This document shows, piece after piece, positions 32,426 through 45,049 of a stretch of 64,000 nt of DNA; within the stretch, counting starts at the first letter, position 1; each line of letters begins with the position of its first letter. Source of the stretch: Anastrepha obliqua (lineage: Eukaryota > Arthropoda > Insecta > Diptera > Tephritidae); the NCBI RefSeq assembly GCF_027943255.1, contig NC_072896.1, positions 38,776,501 to 38,840,500 of the forward strand, given 5' to 3'. Under the pieces are notes generated by a model. The model ran no database searches, was not told where the DNA came from, and worked only from the letters and a program-made list of their open reading frames with translations. Both the position numbers and the translations under genes were made by a program.

Positions 32426-34634
32426 TCCAAGAGACACACCAATCACTGGTGAGGAACTTTGCTTCCAACATTTTTTGATAGCTGGTTATAGTCATAGGCG
32501 TTAAACCAGCCACTTCTAAAATATTTTACAGGAAGCTTGACGATCTGCAATAATACCGCATTAATCAACTTGAGTTTCTTCCCAATTTTATTCTCGGTTA
32601 AGGGTGACAGTTTCCAAGTCAAATTCTAGTAATTGGCGGGAAATTTTGATTTTCTAATTCCGTTCAAACCGAACCGCGGTTGAGGCCGTTTAAATGATCT
32701 TCAATACTTAAGGTGACTCTGCAATTAGAAAAGCAACGAGTCGTAAGTGGCAATAACGCTTCAAAAGCGGCTATTTTGTTGTCGAACTCCAGCATAAGAC
32801 TGAAAGACAGAAAATTATCAAAGATTCACAATCAGAGGCGCTACTTGATGAAGACTCGTGCCACACGTAAAAGGAAGAGGCGGACGTATTAGGAGAGACT
32901 CAATAATCTATTTCGAAACGTCTCAGTTCCACAAACTAAAGGATTATCCATAAAGCCATGAGGAAAGTCCGAGCATACGGACACGTCGACGCCCAATCCG
33001 CATGGTGGGACCAATTCATTGTAATATTATATAGTCAACCCTATCCATAACACGATTTTCGTGAATTCTACCAAAAAGGCATGTCATCGTTGAGTTCACT
33101 CGTAGCGCTACTTGGTAGATTTTTCACAGAATTTGCTCCGCCGTGTTTTGATTTTCGTGAGAAAAGCTCCAAAATAAAACTCAAAAGGAACTCCGAAGAG
33201 AAACTTATAAAAATACGATAATTTAATAAAATGTTAACACTAAATTTAATGAACACTTTTTTTTGTTCACATATGATAGCAAAACCTCTTAAGGCCGTAG
33301 TCTGTTTATGAATATCGTACAATGACGACAACCTCGCAACTTTTGAGCTATCCTCTTTTAGATTCTTAGCATAAATCCTGATTTGTTCAAACAAAATAAA
33401 AAAAAAAAAACTGTAATTTAAAACTTCTAGAATTTTATATTTTAGCTACCAAGAATTTTTCCTATTAAGTGTGGTCCATTTCTGAAGGGTCAGCAAGTTT
33501 TTCAAACTTACACGGGTTTAATGAAGTTTACGTAGGAGTAGCAGAACCTTGTACTCGTACCTTTTTTATAACGGATTCAGTGTTGAGATTGATTACGAAT
33601 CGTGGAAAACCATCCCACGGAACCGGTATCGAATGCAGGGCTTTTGTTTCACGGTACCCCACCAGAATTGCAATTTTTGGTGTGAGCCTTCATCGTGACA
33701 GTTTTATGCCACCTCTGTGGAGAAATTAATTTAATGATGCAGCAGAGAAACCTAAGGCTGGCTACACTTAAGACAGAGGTGTAAACGACTCATAAGACAG
33801 AGGTAGAGCTCAGAGTTGGCGCCAATAAACCGCATGAAGAGCGTCAATACTGGGAACAGTACGAAACAGCAATCGACTAAGATGCATAACATGGGCTTTT
33901 CGTATGTTTCCGTTTCAGAAGACATAAAGAAACACTAGAAGATAACCTCGGCTGTAGCTTTATGCCTGAGAATCTAGTGTCACTGCGGTAGAGCGAGCAG
34001 AAAAGGCAAAGGGGCGAACTCCAAGAAAGCGTGTAAGCCAACAAGCACGAAAATGTAGGCAAACCGATGATATAAGACTTATAAACTTACTTTTCTATGG
34101 TGTGGAAGTTGACGTGGTGGGTGGGGAAGTACTAATACGAGAAGAGTGACTCTCTCATCTAATGATTTAAACAATGGGTGGTAGATGCTACTTTCGACAT
34201 ATTGAATCAAGACAGGAACGGAATGTGAATCTAGCGCTCAAACCGCTTCCCGATGAAATATATTACTTAACAGTAGTACCGGGAGAATACGTATTTTGAC
34301 GGTGAGAGGCCGCATTGATGGGGTTAGGCATTTGATGCTTCCTCCTCATGAAAACAAAAACCTCCTCAGGGATGTTCCCTATTAAAAAAACTTTTTTAAT
34401 TATTTTATTACTCTTGCCTTCGAACCCATGACCAACCAAATGGTACTCGCGCGCAAGTGGCTACCTCCAAAAGATGCCCAAGTTTTCAATTACTTTTTCA
34501 AGTGCTTGACTTGATAAATGAAGCACTCGCTGCTGACTTCAAGTGCTGCAATAGGTGATGGGTTTTTCGTGTGTACCAACTACTTTCATTAGAGCTATAA
34601 AACTTATGACGAAGTCGTCATACCAACATATTGA
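32426..34634. other. Unassigned sequence
   Basis: Mixed composition and no supported gene. Several short frames are open, none with motifs. Confidence 0.4.
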
Positions 34635-35560
34635 TCAGGTAGATAGGTAGGTTAGATAACAAGAGTACCACGGGTACACTACAAGTACCCCGAGAGAGCC
34701 GTTTTGATACCATAATGTAGACCACTACGTGCGAAAAGTTACAAAACTTAAAGGAAGAAAAACCATCTACAGCCATCCAGTGCTGTTGATGCACTGAAGG
34801 AGAGAAAAAGGATCCAGGCTGGAGAACTGCAACAGGCTATCACTAAAAGACAATCTAAGGATCGTAAAGCGCCTAGACGCCAAACCCAGACATTTACAAA
34901 GAAAGTGTGCAACAGTCTCTTCCTCTGCAATTTCTGCAACCCCCGTTTCAACCTGGAACCGCGGAAGTTCAACTTCTCCGCTTGAGTTCCGATCACCCAC
35001 TGAACTGGGATCGCCGCTATGAGTACTGCGTCCGAAGTGTTTTTGAGGTAGCACACGATAAGATAGAACCCCATCTGTCTTGTGCTTAATTAAAAAAGGA
35101 ATTGTGCAGTTTCTCTTTAACAACGGCCAAGGGGACACCCATATCCGAGCTGGGGACAACTGATTATCGACCCTTTCCTGGCAAGAGCTCATCTGCTATT
35201 TCATTTCCCTGGAATCCAGATAAGGGAAATGTTTCTTGCGCGTTTGAGATGTTTAATCTCCTCCTTACAGGAGTTGACCAGCAGACATGCTGCAACGTGA
35301 CGAATGCGTCTTGATCGCAGCTTGACTACTGGAAAAGATATTTAAGTCTTCCTTCCAACGGCGATCCCTAAACATTTTGCATGACTGCAGGATCGCGAAG
35401 AGCTCTGCTTTAGAAACACTACTAGTTTTTGGTTAGTTTAAAGGAGACTGAAATATTGGTTGATTTAGAGAAAACACCGCCGGTCAAACTCCAGATTCCA
35501 TCTTGGATCAGTCGGAGAAAACAGAGATATCCGTTGAGGTACTTTTATTACCGAACCGAG
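34635..35560 (-). mobile_element. LOA/I-like non-LTR retrotransposon 3' part (copy D)
   Basis: The minus strand shows GVFSKSTNISVSFKL (about 35480), ELFAILQSCKMFRDRR, SSQAAIKT and then EEETVAHFLCKCLGLASRR and LLQCINSTGWL at 34767-34895, the last parts in one 141-codon frame. The 3' end GGTATCAAAACGGCTCTCTC lies at about 34694-34713. The family matches copies A, B and C. It has a deletion inside RNase H that removes the GH-x-x-I-x-GNE region except for GNEIADEL-like remains. Confidence 0.75.
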
Positions 35561-35580
35561 CCTTAAATCGAAATATTACT

Positions 35581-35814
35581 GCATTAATTAGAGACTCACC
35601 TGTGCATTGTTGCTTCAACCCAGATTTGATGTATTTAATTTTTTACCTCTCGAATGTAAAGTCAAATTTTCAAATTGAATAGAACGACAAAAGCTCGTCA
35701 TAAGCATTAATTAGAGACTCACCTGTGCATTGCTGCTTTAACCCAGATTTGATGCTTCTCGAATAAAAAGTCAAACTTTCAAATAGAATAAAAAGACAAA
35801 AGCTAGTAATAAGC
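35581..35814 (+). repeat. Tandem duplication, about 123-bp period
   Basis: GCATTAATTAGAGACTCACC starts at both 35581 and 35704, and similarity continues through CCAGATTTGATG, AAAGTCAAA and AAAAGCT. The second unit is about 12 bp shorter. Non-coding. Confidence 0.9.
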
Positions 35815-37489
35815 CTCAAGGAATGATGCGTATTGGGGAGCGGATCATTCAAGTAACGTAGAAAGCCGGTAAGTCTTTTGTATGAAAAATTATGTTTTTT
35901 CCATATTTCGATGATGCTTCCAAGCACAAGAATATTTATTTGTTTTTAGTTTTATACAGAAATGCACAAAAATGTGCTTTCCAAAGGAAACTCAAACTTG
36001 AATGACTCAGTTTATCTCTTCCACATATCTACGTTCCAGTATCGCAATTTAAACAATAGATTTTCGGTCACTTTTGCGGACTTTTATTCCATTTTTCATT
36101 TAAGCGCTTTAAACACTTGCTTAAGCTGCGTTCTACTTGGTAGATTTTCTTTTTTTTCCTTGATGCATTTGCCGATACTCTCGCATTACTCATTTTCCAA
36201 ACGCCAGAAAGACAACAAGAAGTTGAACCTGATTTTTGCCGAGGGATCATATTAAATTTCTGGCTGAATAAGTATGTGACACCAGCAAAAAAATCCCCCA
36301 TGTGATAATCATTTCATTTTTATTTGTCTTTCTTTGTTTGCGCAGTTTGCTTGTTGCATGTTAAGTCACCCATTTGTAGGCCGATATTAAGATGCACACC
36401 TTAAATTGAAAGAAAAGCACAACCCAAATGCCTGCCAGGGATGTATTTGCCACATTGGTTTTATAACACTGTTATTCTTGTTTTTTCCAGCTCTTTTCTG
36501 CCACATTTCTTCAACCCTTTTTTGTTTTATTTCTAGTTGTTCACTTTGCCTTTCCTGCTTCGTTTGTTAACAAAAGACTTTTGTGAGTTTGAAATGTCGT
36601 TTTGGTGTTTTTTTCTTGCATTTGTACTTGTACAATTTTTGTGTGCTTCACTGACCCGCATAGCATGACCCACTTAACCCAAATATTATGCATATTAAGT
36701 AGCGAGCCGCACCAATCATAGCCGAAGTGGTAGACTTACCATTGCGCTAAACTAACTAAAAAAAAAGGTTTTGTGGCAACGGTATAATGGCAGATAATAG
36801 AAATACTGCATACAATGGTACAAACCCTTAAATTCCACAACGCTGACAGTGGCATACCCTCGTAAGGACATACAATTCTCTATTTCCCATTACCGCATGC
36901 TTTTTGATTTCAATATTTTCTGAATCAATGGTAATTGCGCAGACTGGAGATAAATATTTTTATTAAGGTAATTTACCTAGCTACATATTTTCACTCATAA
37001 CTGTCACTCACAATTTTAACGAAATTAAATTACAAATTCCAGCAGTAAAATTCGCATCATATTTCCAAATTTGTATATACAATAAGTAGAAATTTATTAA
37101 ACTAAAGTGATGGAGTGCTAGTGTATTAGTGTCATTAAGGAGGTATCACATGAAATAAAAATCAAATTCTAAAATAGGACGAGGCAGCAATACAATCGTT
37201 GACAGATTACTGAGTTTGTAGTACAACAGGAATGAAGTGCAAACTTTCCGGCTGGTCAGTCTATGCTACGTGAAACAAATGGTAAATTAGACCAACTTGT
37301 TAGAAGATAGAGACACAATTAGATGTTGTTGTTGTGTTGCATAATAAGTGTTAGCAAATCATTAACCCGAAAATTTTTGTCGAATTTAGTTTGAAATTTG
37401 CAAAGCTGTGGTGATTTTATCATTCGCAAATTCATGTTTATCAAATTTTCTGCAACAGCAAGTTTTGGTGCACGAAACTGAACATCATG
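35815..37489. other. No gene seen
   Basis: AT-rich, unremarkable non-coding sequence. Confidence 0.5.
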
Positions 37490-37735
37490 ATCGAAAAATT
37501 TATAATTTTTGCAAATATTTGACACTTGTGAACTAAACAGCTGCAGTATACAAATAGACAAGCAATGAAGCGGAAAGGTCAAATAAAGATTTCTAACACT
37601 CAAAACACTCACTCGCTATGTACGCGATGGCGCGAAATTAATCACCCTATCGGAATATATACAATTTCCATCATTTTTTTTTATTTGGTAAAAAAAGTTA
37701 TTCAAATTGCATGGTTAATTTTCCGCCGCCTTGTA
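37490..37735. mobile_element. CAAGGTGGC-family MITE, rearranged
   Basis: Middle sequence (TTTGCAAATATTTGACACTT, GAACTAAACAGCTGCAGTAT) precedes a second start (GATGGCGCGAAATTAATCAC) and an end GCCGCCTTGTA. The order suggests two overlapping copies or an internal rearrangement. Confidence 0.65.
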
Positions 37736-38419
37736 GATACTTTTACTCGTACATCACATTGTCGCATGTTACTCATACGCCACGTATTACTCAGGAAGTA
37801 CTGGCCATTTAGTCTTTTGTAGCAGGTGTAGTGCTACCTCCGAACAACAGATGTTGGTTATTGCCTGTTGAAGGGTGTCCGCTTTTAAAATGCTTATAGG
37901 GTATCTCGCGGAAGTAGAGATGGAACCCAATGGCTTGTGATTGCCCAAAGACGTACTAACCATCTGCTAACATGCCTCTATTTTTATGTGAGCTATTGAT
38001 GAATACACCAACTATTTCACTAGATATTCAATGCACCTTTTTAATCAAATTTATATACATAAATTTAAGACAACACTAATCAAAAGAGGTTTTCTTTTTG
38101 GGTTTCTGTAAGAAATGCGCAAGCACTTTCGGATCTACTTCTAATCTGTGCCCAAACTTTTTCAGATTCAATTATGTGCATGATGATGATGTTCCACATT
38201 TTGACTTTTCATCTGATATTAATTCTATGCTTGATTTTGACTCAATGTCCCTTTCAGTTGACGAAAATCTTTAGTTTTAGTTCACTAGATTTCAGTTTTA
38301 CTAAGTATTAATAGATATTAAATATTAAAAAATGATGTATGCCACTTACTTAAAATCGCGTTCTATTTTTGAAAGCTACTTTAGTATTTAATAAAAGATC
38401 TCGGTGTAGGAGGAATTCC
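37736..38419. other. No gene seen
   Basis: Nothing assignable. Confidence 0.45.
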
Positions 38420-38600
38420 TTTATCCGTACACATTAAAATTGATCTACAGCTCTTTTGTACGATCTCACCTTGAGTATGGCACTATTATTTGGTGACCTT
38501 ATCAACGATTCTTAATCAAGAGGATTGAGAACATTCAAAAGGTTTTTTAAGTCTTTACGTTTTACTGAACGTCTTCCATAAACTAGAGAACCGAGGAGTT
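38420..38600 (+). mobile_element. Non-LTR RT thumb fragment (Jockey/CR1 type)
   Basis: The translation LYSSFVRSHLEYGTIIWWPY followed by IKRIENIQKVF and a frame-shifted continuation matches the C-terminal RT region of Jockey/CR1-type elements. It is isolated, without neighbouring domains. Confidence 0.65.
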
Positions 38601-38679
38601 GAGCGTAGTTGAAGAGTTTACACTTAAAAAAAAAATGATCGGTAATTACGGATTAGCCATAGTCACGCACAGCTGGTAT

Positions 38680-38785
38680 CGGATTCGATAATCCACTTCG
38701 AATATGCCACACCAAAAGAGACAATGGAAAACTCCAAGTGTATATCTGCCAGCAAAAAGCTTCTCACAAATACAGATTAATAAGA
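38680..38785 (+). mobile_element. SINE body fragment
   Basis: ACAATGGAAAACTCCAAGTG, TATATCTGCCAGCAAAAAGC and TTCTCA correspond to the middle of the 30131 SINE. Head and tail are missing. Confidence 0.6.
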
Positions 38786-39868
38786 TATCAAATAAGTGGC
38801 TAAGTGTCGAAATTTCAACAGCTTTTGGAGACAAAAATCTAGTGCAGTGGTTGCAGAGTTCTTCTTCAGTATTCTTGAGTATACTAAAGCCGTTAAATTA
38901 CTTCAAGCGAACAGCCAACGTTTCTATCGTTTTAACGTTTCTTCAAGACTTTTTTGGTTCATGATCAGTCTCACGTGATTCATAGATAAAGAATTTGTAT
39001 ATGTTTTATAGATGTTTGTAAAGCAAATTCTACAATCTCTTCTTACTGCACATAAATATAAAATTTTGTAAACCCAAAAAATAGGACAATATGCCTAGTA
39101 AGTCTTTATATCCCAGTCGCAGGTCTCTAGCTCTGGTTGCCCAAGAGACCTTCAGTTTTTCTGAACGTGAAATAAACGAGAAGAATAACAAGTGATTGGC
39201 ATTAACCTACATCCACATCCATTTGACACGAATAGCGCAAGTTTTCTGGGTGATAATTCAGGCTTGCATGAAGCGTTTCAGCTGCACATCTTGCTCAAGA
39301 AATTTTTTCACATTGTCCATCAGATAATCATTTCATATTAATTTCCCCATATGTGTGGCGCTATCAACGTAAAAACTTACAAAAGGACCCTCGCGTATCA
39401 AAGTGAGCCTTCTCATGACATTTCTAATTGGTATAGGGTAACACGTGAAAGTGATAACTTGCGCGCTTTTCTGAGCTAGACCAACATCGCTTAGGTGGTT
39501 ACTGTACCGAAGAACAAAAACAAGGACAGTTTTCAAGATTTGACAAATAAGTAAATGAAATTTCTACTCCTTTTAGAGTAATAATGCGCCTATTTCCATT
39601 GCGCTGTGGGATTTCACTGACTTATCTAAATCGCAGTTGATTGATTTTTTCTCAAAACAGTCCTTTCAATTGTTGAAAAGTATTTCCCCCAAAATTTCAA
39701 CGATGAGCATCGTCCACCTGGTCAGCACTTATTCTTAGAGAAATCGATCCAGCCCTAGGAGCTTTCCATAAGCCGTCGATTCAGCCCCTAGCAGGTATGG
39801 AACCTCGACCCGTTCCGTTCACTAGTAACAGTGGCGCGTAGAGTTAAACTGGTTTTGCTTTTGTGCTA
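38786..39868. other. Unassigned sequence
   Basis: No supported gene. Confidence 0.4.
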
Positions 39869-40249
39869 AAGGGTGGTTAAATTTCAAGGGCCAATATTGA
39901 ATGTGAACCACACCTAAACGTCAACAACACCGTTGGACTTCTTTCTTTGGGGTTATTTGAAAGAAAAGGTGTACGTCGATAAGACAGCAACAATTCAAGA
40001 GCTAAAGGATGAGATAATTCAGCACATTAACGGCGTAGAACCTCAATTATGCCTCAGCGTCATCAAAAATTTAGACCATCGGATGAAGGTGCGCCGCCGA
40101 GGCCGCGGTGGTCATGTGGCCGATATTTTGTTCCATACGTAATTGAACCATACCAATATTATCATAATAAAGAGAAATGATAATAATTTCTTAAAAAAAT
40201 TGTATTTTATTCAAAATCAACACCGGCCCTTGAAACTTAACCAACCTTT
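39869..40249 (+). mobile_element. Internally deleted DD41D mariner-type element (copy 2)
   Basis: About 381 bp, TA-flanked (39867-39868 and about 40250-40251). The ends read AAGGGTGGTTAAATTTCAAG and, reversed, AAGGTTGGTTAAGTTTCAAG. The interior keeps a 70-codon open C-terminus: DFFLWGYLKEKVYVDK, IQELKDEIIQHINGVEPQLC and RRGRGGHVADILFHT. This copy and 20289-20672 match along their whole length with the same missing segment, so they are members of a non-autonomous (MITE-like) lineage. Confidence 0.9.
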
Positions 40250-41480
40250 TAGTACTTCCCTAGAGTATTTCCTACAAGGAACGTCAGCCACTTATTAGCG
40301 AAGCAAATAAACTTAAATACTTGTTGAAATTTGTGAGTTTTATAAAACGCATTCTATGCGCCAACAAAAATCTCCATATGTTACAACAGACAATTTAGCA
40401 AAAATAGACGAAAACGGCTACAGAAATTTTCAACAAGAATGACAGACATTTCGCCCTACATTCCTGTTCAGCTTTCATATGCAAATGACACAAAGTATAC
40501 TTTATCTATACAAATACAATTAATCTGCTATTGCTGTGATGGTGAATGTCGCACACTAAAATTTATTAAAAGTAAAGTTTGCAGCCATGACAAACGACAC
40601 TAAATTAAGTGCATATTTTTGTGTGTTTGAGGCAAAGCTGAAATGCTTACGAAAATATTTCGTTGCAAAAATAGTTCAGCCACTGGCTTTTCGTGGTAGT
40701 ACAGAATAGTAGATGCTCTGCTCGTAAATTTTGTTGAAACTTTGCACTTAATGTAATAACAATTAGGATACTATGTATTTGCGGAAGGATGCTTTTTGTG
40801 AAAGAAAAACCAAAAATATTTATACTTTCAGTTGAGCAACTGGCTTATTCATTTAGAATGTGCATGCGAGATGAGTGCAGTTGAATTGTAATTCCCAAGA
40901 AAAAATTTCAAACATCACTGCATCTCCCATCACTGACTGACTGCATGGGTGCAGGTTGGATGAATGGTGAACCAGATTTTTGGGTGGATCAATGTGTTGC
41001 ATCATTATATGCATACGTGTGTGTTGAGTATGCACTACACTACCACCATGATAAACATACACGAGTACAACGGTAAGCGTATATTACAACAAAGTCAGAC
41101 GCACACTGACCCAGTTTCAGCTTCAGTTTCAGTTGCAGTTTTTAACATTGACGCTCTTGAATGAAAATGCATAGCGCACAAGCACAAGTACTCTACTACT
41201 TCTGTTCATGTTGCAAGCAGTGGCAGTGGCAGTGTCAGCAGACAAGGCAAACAGAAGTAGAAACTTAAAACGACACAAAAAAAAGCAATTAATACACAAA
41301 AGCACTGAAGATTATGCACGAAAAGCACCAAACCGTCCTCACCTGATCCACTCCTCGTCTCCACTCCCGACACCGATGTAGTGCACACATTTGTGCTTTT
41401 TGCGCACGTATTTAATGTTTCCATAGTCTTATGTACATATACATACTATAAGTATACAAATACATGCATATACTGGGTAT
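40250..41480. other. No gene seen
   Basis: AT-rich with short TATACATA tracts near 41440-41475. No supported frame. Confidence 0.5.
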
Positions 41481-42955
41481 GCACAGTGGGTGCCACTGCA
41501 AAACGTACAGCAAATTATTTACATTTTTGGGAGGTCATTGGATGTACTCAGTCACTGGGCTGCAACTTATTGCCTCCGAGTCAACTCTCACAAAACGGAA
41601 CTGGTGCTATTTACCAGAGAATGGAGGTTTATCCACACTTTAGACTTCCCAAATTACATAACCACGTTTTTCCGCTCTTATCGGAAGTTAAGTATCTTGG
41701 AGCGATCCTTGACTTCAAACTCCATTGAAAGCTACACATTGAAAATCGGGTAAAGGAGGCCAGTATAGCTTTCTACTCCTACAAAACTATGTTCGGCAAA
41801 AAAAATGGGGACTTAAGCCACAGGTCGTACTTTGGGTGTACAACGTATGTTAGCTGTTCTGCCAATTTTAACGTATGGGGATACCTGATTTGGTGAGGAC
41901 TGCTTATATTTGCATCACCGGAGTATGTAGAACTAGCCCTAGTGCTGTCTTTAATGTCGTTTTGACATCACTTCTCATCAACTTTTACGTGATTTCAGTA
42001 GCTGCTCAAAGTAAAACCAGGTTGTAAGAAATTGGCCTCTGGAGGCAATTTCTCAAGAAACATGGTACCATTTTTGAGTAGTAAACACCGCGCATCTCTG
42101 TACCCGCAAACTGAAGTTTGAGGATCATGCAAGGTCAATCTTTTGAAGTAAGCAAGATCAGAACGAGGAAAAAATCCAAGGAATCTTTTATTTGTGTCAT
42201 CACAGACGTCTACAATATGAAATCGGGAGTCGGAGCAGGGGTTTCCTCTAATTTAGGCAATTTATCTAGTTTCTTACATCTGCCGAATACTGCTAGTGTT
42301 TTGCAGGCACAAGTCTTTCCGTTCTTGCAGCCATGCCGAATGCTTAGGCGACGCGAATGCGAGGAAGACACAAACTGTTATTTCGATAGTCAAGCCCCGA
42401 TCAAGGCTCTGACGATGCTATGGTGTAGATCTGATCTGATTCTGATAGAAACTGATCAACCCTTGTAAGGAGGAGATCAAATCCCTTTCGAGTGCAGACA
42501 ACATTTCTCTGATCTGGGTTCCAGCAAGTTGGAACATAGAGGGAAATGAATCCCCTACCCGGTCATCAGCATCCCCTGACTGTTTTTAAAGGGGAATTGC
42601 AAAATGTATTTCTCAGGAAAGCACATTTCTTCATGTACTATTTCGAAAACTCTTTGGCCCCAGTGCAATAAACGAACAGAAAGTCCTGAAGACGATCGGC
42701 ACACGAACGGAAAGCTGGGTGGACCTTGCAGAGGAGACTGTTGAGTACTTTCTCTGTAAATAGGCGAATTTGGCAGGTCGACAGTCACGGGCAGTGTTGC
42801 AACCTAGATGCCATCAACATTCTTCATAACATCAAGAGCTCTGGCTGACCGCAGATATCAGCCTGTTGGAGGTCTCATAATAGTATCAAAACGGCCCTTT
42901 AGTGCTACTTCGAGAGTGCCAGACTGGTACTTCAACCATTTCACCTACCTAATAG
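41481..42955 (+). mobile_element. LOA/I-like non-LTR retrotransposon (copy B)
   Basis: The RT C-part shows SHWAATYCLRVNSHKTELVL, FTREWRF and SEVKYLGAILDFKLH (41535-41728), then AFYSYKTMF-like sequence. RNase H follows with KSGVGAGVSSNLGNLSSFLH and YFDSQAPIKALT (42215-42415), ISLIWVPA and GNE. The 3' end (GGTCTCATAATAGTATCAAA to CACCTACCTA) is the family end. Many stops and deletions are present. The last bases abut the mariner relic at 42956. Confidence 0.8.
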
Positions 42956-43502
42956 GTCTATGAATAAGTTCGTGCGGTTTTTTTCGAAATTTGAATTTCG
43001 GATCATTCCCATGGCTTTTAAACGTTTGGAAATGGTTGATTGATCAACTCCCAAAGTTTTTGCAACCTCTTCTTGCGTTTGAGCCGGATCTTGATCGAGC
43101 AATTCCTCCAATTCGGTATCCATGAACTTTGGCGGCGCGGCCAAAATCACCACTTTTAAAGCGTGCAAACCACTTCTGGCACGTTCGCTCAGCTAGAGCA
43201 TGCTCACCATAAACTTCCACCAAGATACGATGACTTTCGGCTGCTTTTTTCTTCATATTAAAATAATGAAGAAGAATTCCCCGCAAAAACACATTATTTG
43301 GCACGAAATTCGACATTTTCAAGTGTGGTAAAAATATTGTTGTTTACGCTTCAAATAAAAAACTTATACTGACGTTTGTGCCTTACGACAGTAGCTCTCC
43401 AATGAATGTTTGGAAATGTGGATCGATGGAATAATAATCAAGTTACGCCATCTGTAAGGCTTAGATACTGTAGCTAATAGTTCTTGAATGATGTAGATGA
43501 CC
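42956..43502 (-). mobile_element. mariner relic with the C-terminal two thirds deleted
   Basis: On the minus strand SNFVPNNVFLRGILLHYFNM (start near 43316), KKAAESHRILVEVYGEHALA, TCQKWFARFKSGDF and, after a frame change, LEELLDQDPAQTQEEVAKTL with DQSTISKRLKAMGMIRN make a complete two-part helix-turn-helix domain of mauritiana type. The next bases are directly the putative terminal repeat GGTCTATGAATAAGTTCGTG (42956). All catalytic residues are gone. The right end near 43502 is tentative. Confidence 0.75.
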
Positions 43503-43585
43503 TTAGCGGTAGAAGTGCTAGCCAGACCAATGGGTTTACATGTAAAACAAAATGGTTTAACGAAGAGTAACAGGTAACCTGGTAC

Positions 43586-43770
43586 GGCCTCGGTAGTCTA
43601 ACGTAAGTGCACTAGCCTGCTATCCCAGAGGTTGTGGGCTCGAATCCCACGTAAAGCACGGTCCTCGCACTTTTCCGTAAGGCCTCGGTAGTCTAGCGTA
43701 AGTGCACTAGCCTGCCACCCCAGAGGTCGAGAGTTTGAATACTTTCCCAGTTTCTATAAAAAAAAAATAA
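43586..43770 (+). mobile_element. Tandem tRNA-like units (SINE heads)
   Basis: Two units beginning GGCCTCGGTAGTCTA at 43586 and 43681 have A-box-like and B-box-like sequences. The first has GGCTCGAATCC within a perfect five-pair T-stem (GTGGG/CCCAC). The anticodon stem is irregular and no matching acceptor stem closes, so I do not call a working tRNA. The second unit is diverged (GAGTTTGAATAC) and is followed by an A-rich tail. Best reading: a dimeric tRNA-derived retroposon. Confidence 0.6.
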
Positions 43771-44019
43771 AAACAAAAAAAAATTATTCCTTAACCCCAA
43801 CAAATAAATGCGTTCAATCCTTACTCCCGCACAAAAATTCAGCGTATTACTTATATTGTGGCTGCTAAAACAAGCAAAAACAAACAGATACACATTGCAT
43901 CAGTGGCACCAGCAAGAGGAAGCGGGAATCGCGGTAAAAGCGCAGACACACCAAATTTAGCGAAGTCCTCAACCATCTGTGTGATCCTTCTGCCAGAAAA
44001 AATTGGCACACAGATGGCG

Positions 44020-44243
44020 CTTCAAGCAGTAAGAGGGCCTTATTCCTAAGCAACGACAGCTGGGCATTCCCACTACTTAGGACTGGTAGACTGAGATTGT
44101 CGAGGCCCTATGATCCCGAGTGGAGTGAACAAGGAAAAAAAACAAAAAAAAGGAAACCTGCTATTGTGGTATCACAATGGATGGATAGTAACGGTCTAAG
44201 TGAGTTGGTTTAAAGACCGACTGCCACTTTCACCTACCTACCA
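44020..44243 (+). mobile_element. 3' end of an I/R1-like retroelement, low confidence
   Basis: GGTCTAAGTGAGTTGG followed by CCGACTGCCAC and ACCTACCTACC matches the end of the fragment at 53725-54345. The upstream part has no clear frame. Confidence 0.45.
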
Positions 44244-44244
44244 A

Positions 44245-44350
44245 AATTAATCATCCAATTTGGTTTTTTAATAACTTTTTTACAAAAAATTATTTCGAGT
44301 GATGGAAATTTAAAATATTTCGGTAGGATGATTAGTTTTGCGAGTAGCTT
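44245..44350 (-). mobile_element. CAAGGTGGC-family MITE fragment
   Basis: AATTAATCATCCAATTTGGT and ATAACTTTTTTACAAAA match the half of this MITE seen reversed in 55840-55890. The terminal CAAGGTGGC bases are absent. Confidence 0.5.
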
Positions 44351-45049
44351 CTTGGAATAGCCCTTCGAATAGATATAGACATACCTCTGAAGGAATTTCT
44401 GAATAATAAGAGAAAAATAGATATTTAGATAATAGGTGTGTTGCTGTCCGCCCGGCCGCACTACCGTTGAACCTGGTTAAAACTGAGATAATGAATCTTC
44501 AAATCTAGTTATTTTGCTTTATGTTTGATATTGAACATGAGCAAGATCAAGTACTTTTTAAAGACGGCATTTCAGTAATTAATAAAGTAAATTTGTTGAA
44601 CGGTGTTACTTGGTCCTGGCATCGACTTTGGTAAAGCTTAAATTAGTATACAATTTAAGGAACGAGATTTTATATTTCATTATAATTGCATTTTTTTTTT
44701 TAACTGATAATGTAACTGATACGAGTATACTAAAAAATTATTCAAAACGAGTAGATTTTCCAACAGTCCGCCCATTATATGGATGCAAGGAGTTCTTACT
44801 TGAAATGCTTCAAATATCGGTGACGAACTTTTCAAGCTATACTCTTTAACTTCGATGCATAATTTCATTATAACTCATATTTTTAGACGGTAGTTTAAAT
44901 CAGAGCTGCCTGAGAGGCAATCTTTGGCAGAAATAGAAACCTGAAATATTCTGCCCTAACAGGGCCGTGGTTATTTGAGTTTTATACGCCGATGCATAGT
45001 CTTGTTGAAACGCCCTGAGTTGTCCATTAAAGACGCTTTTTATTAAGTT
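44351..45049. other. No gene seen
   Basis: AT-rich, nothing assignable. Confidence 0.45.

Noticed and set aside
32980..33110. PIF/Harbinger-like motif (AWWDQFIV)
   Set aside because: A short match to WWDNF wording with no further domain parts on either side.
43586..43665. Functional tRNA gene
   Set aside because: T-stem and promoter boxes look right, but the anticodon stem is irregular and the acceptor stem does not pair; duplicated unit fits a SINE head.
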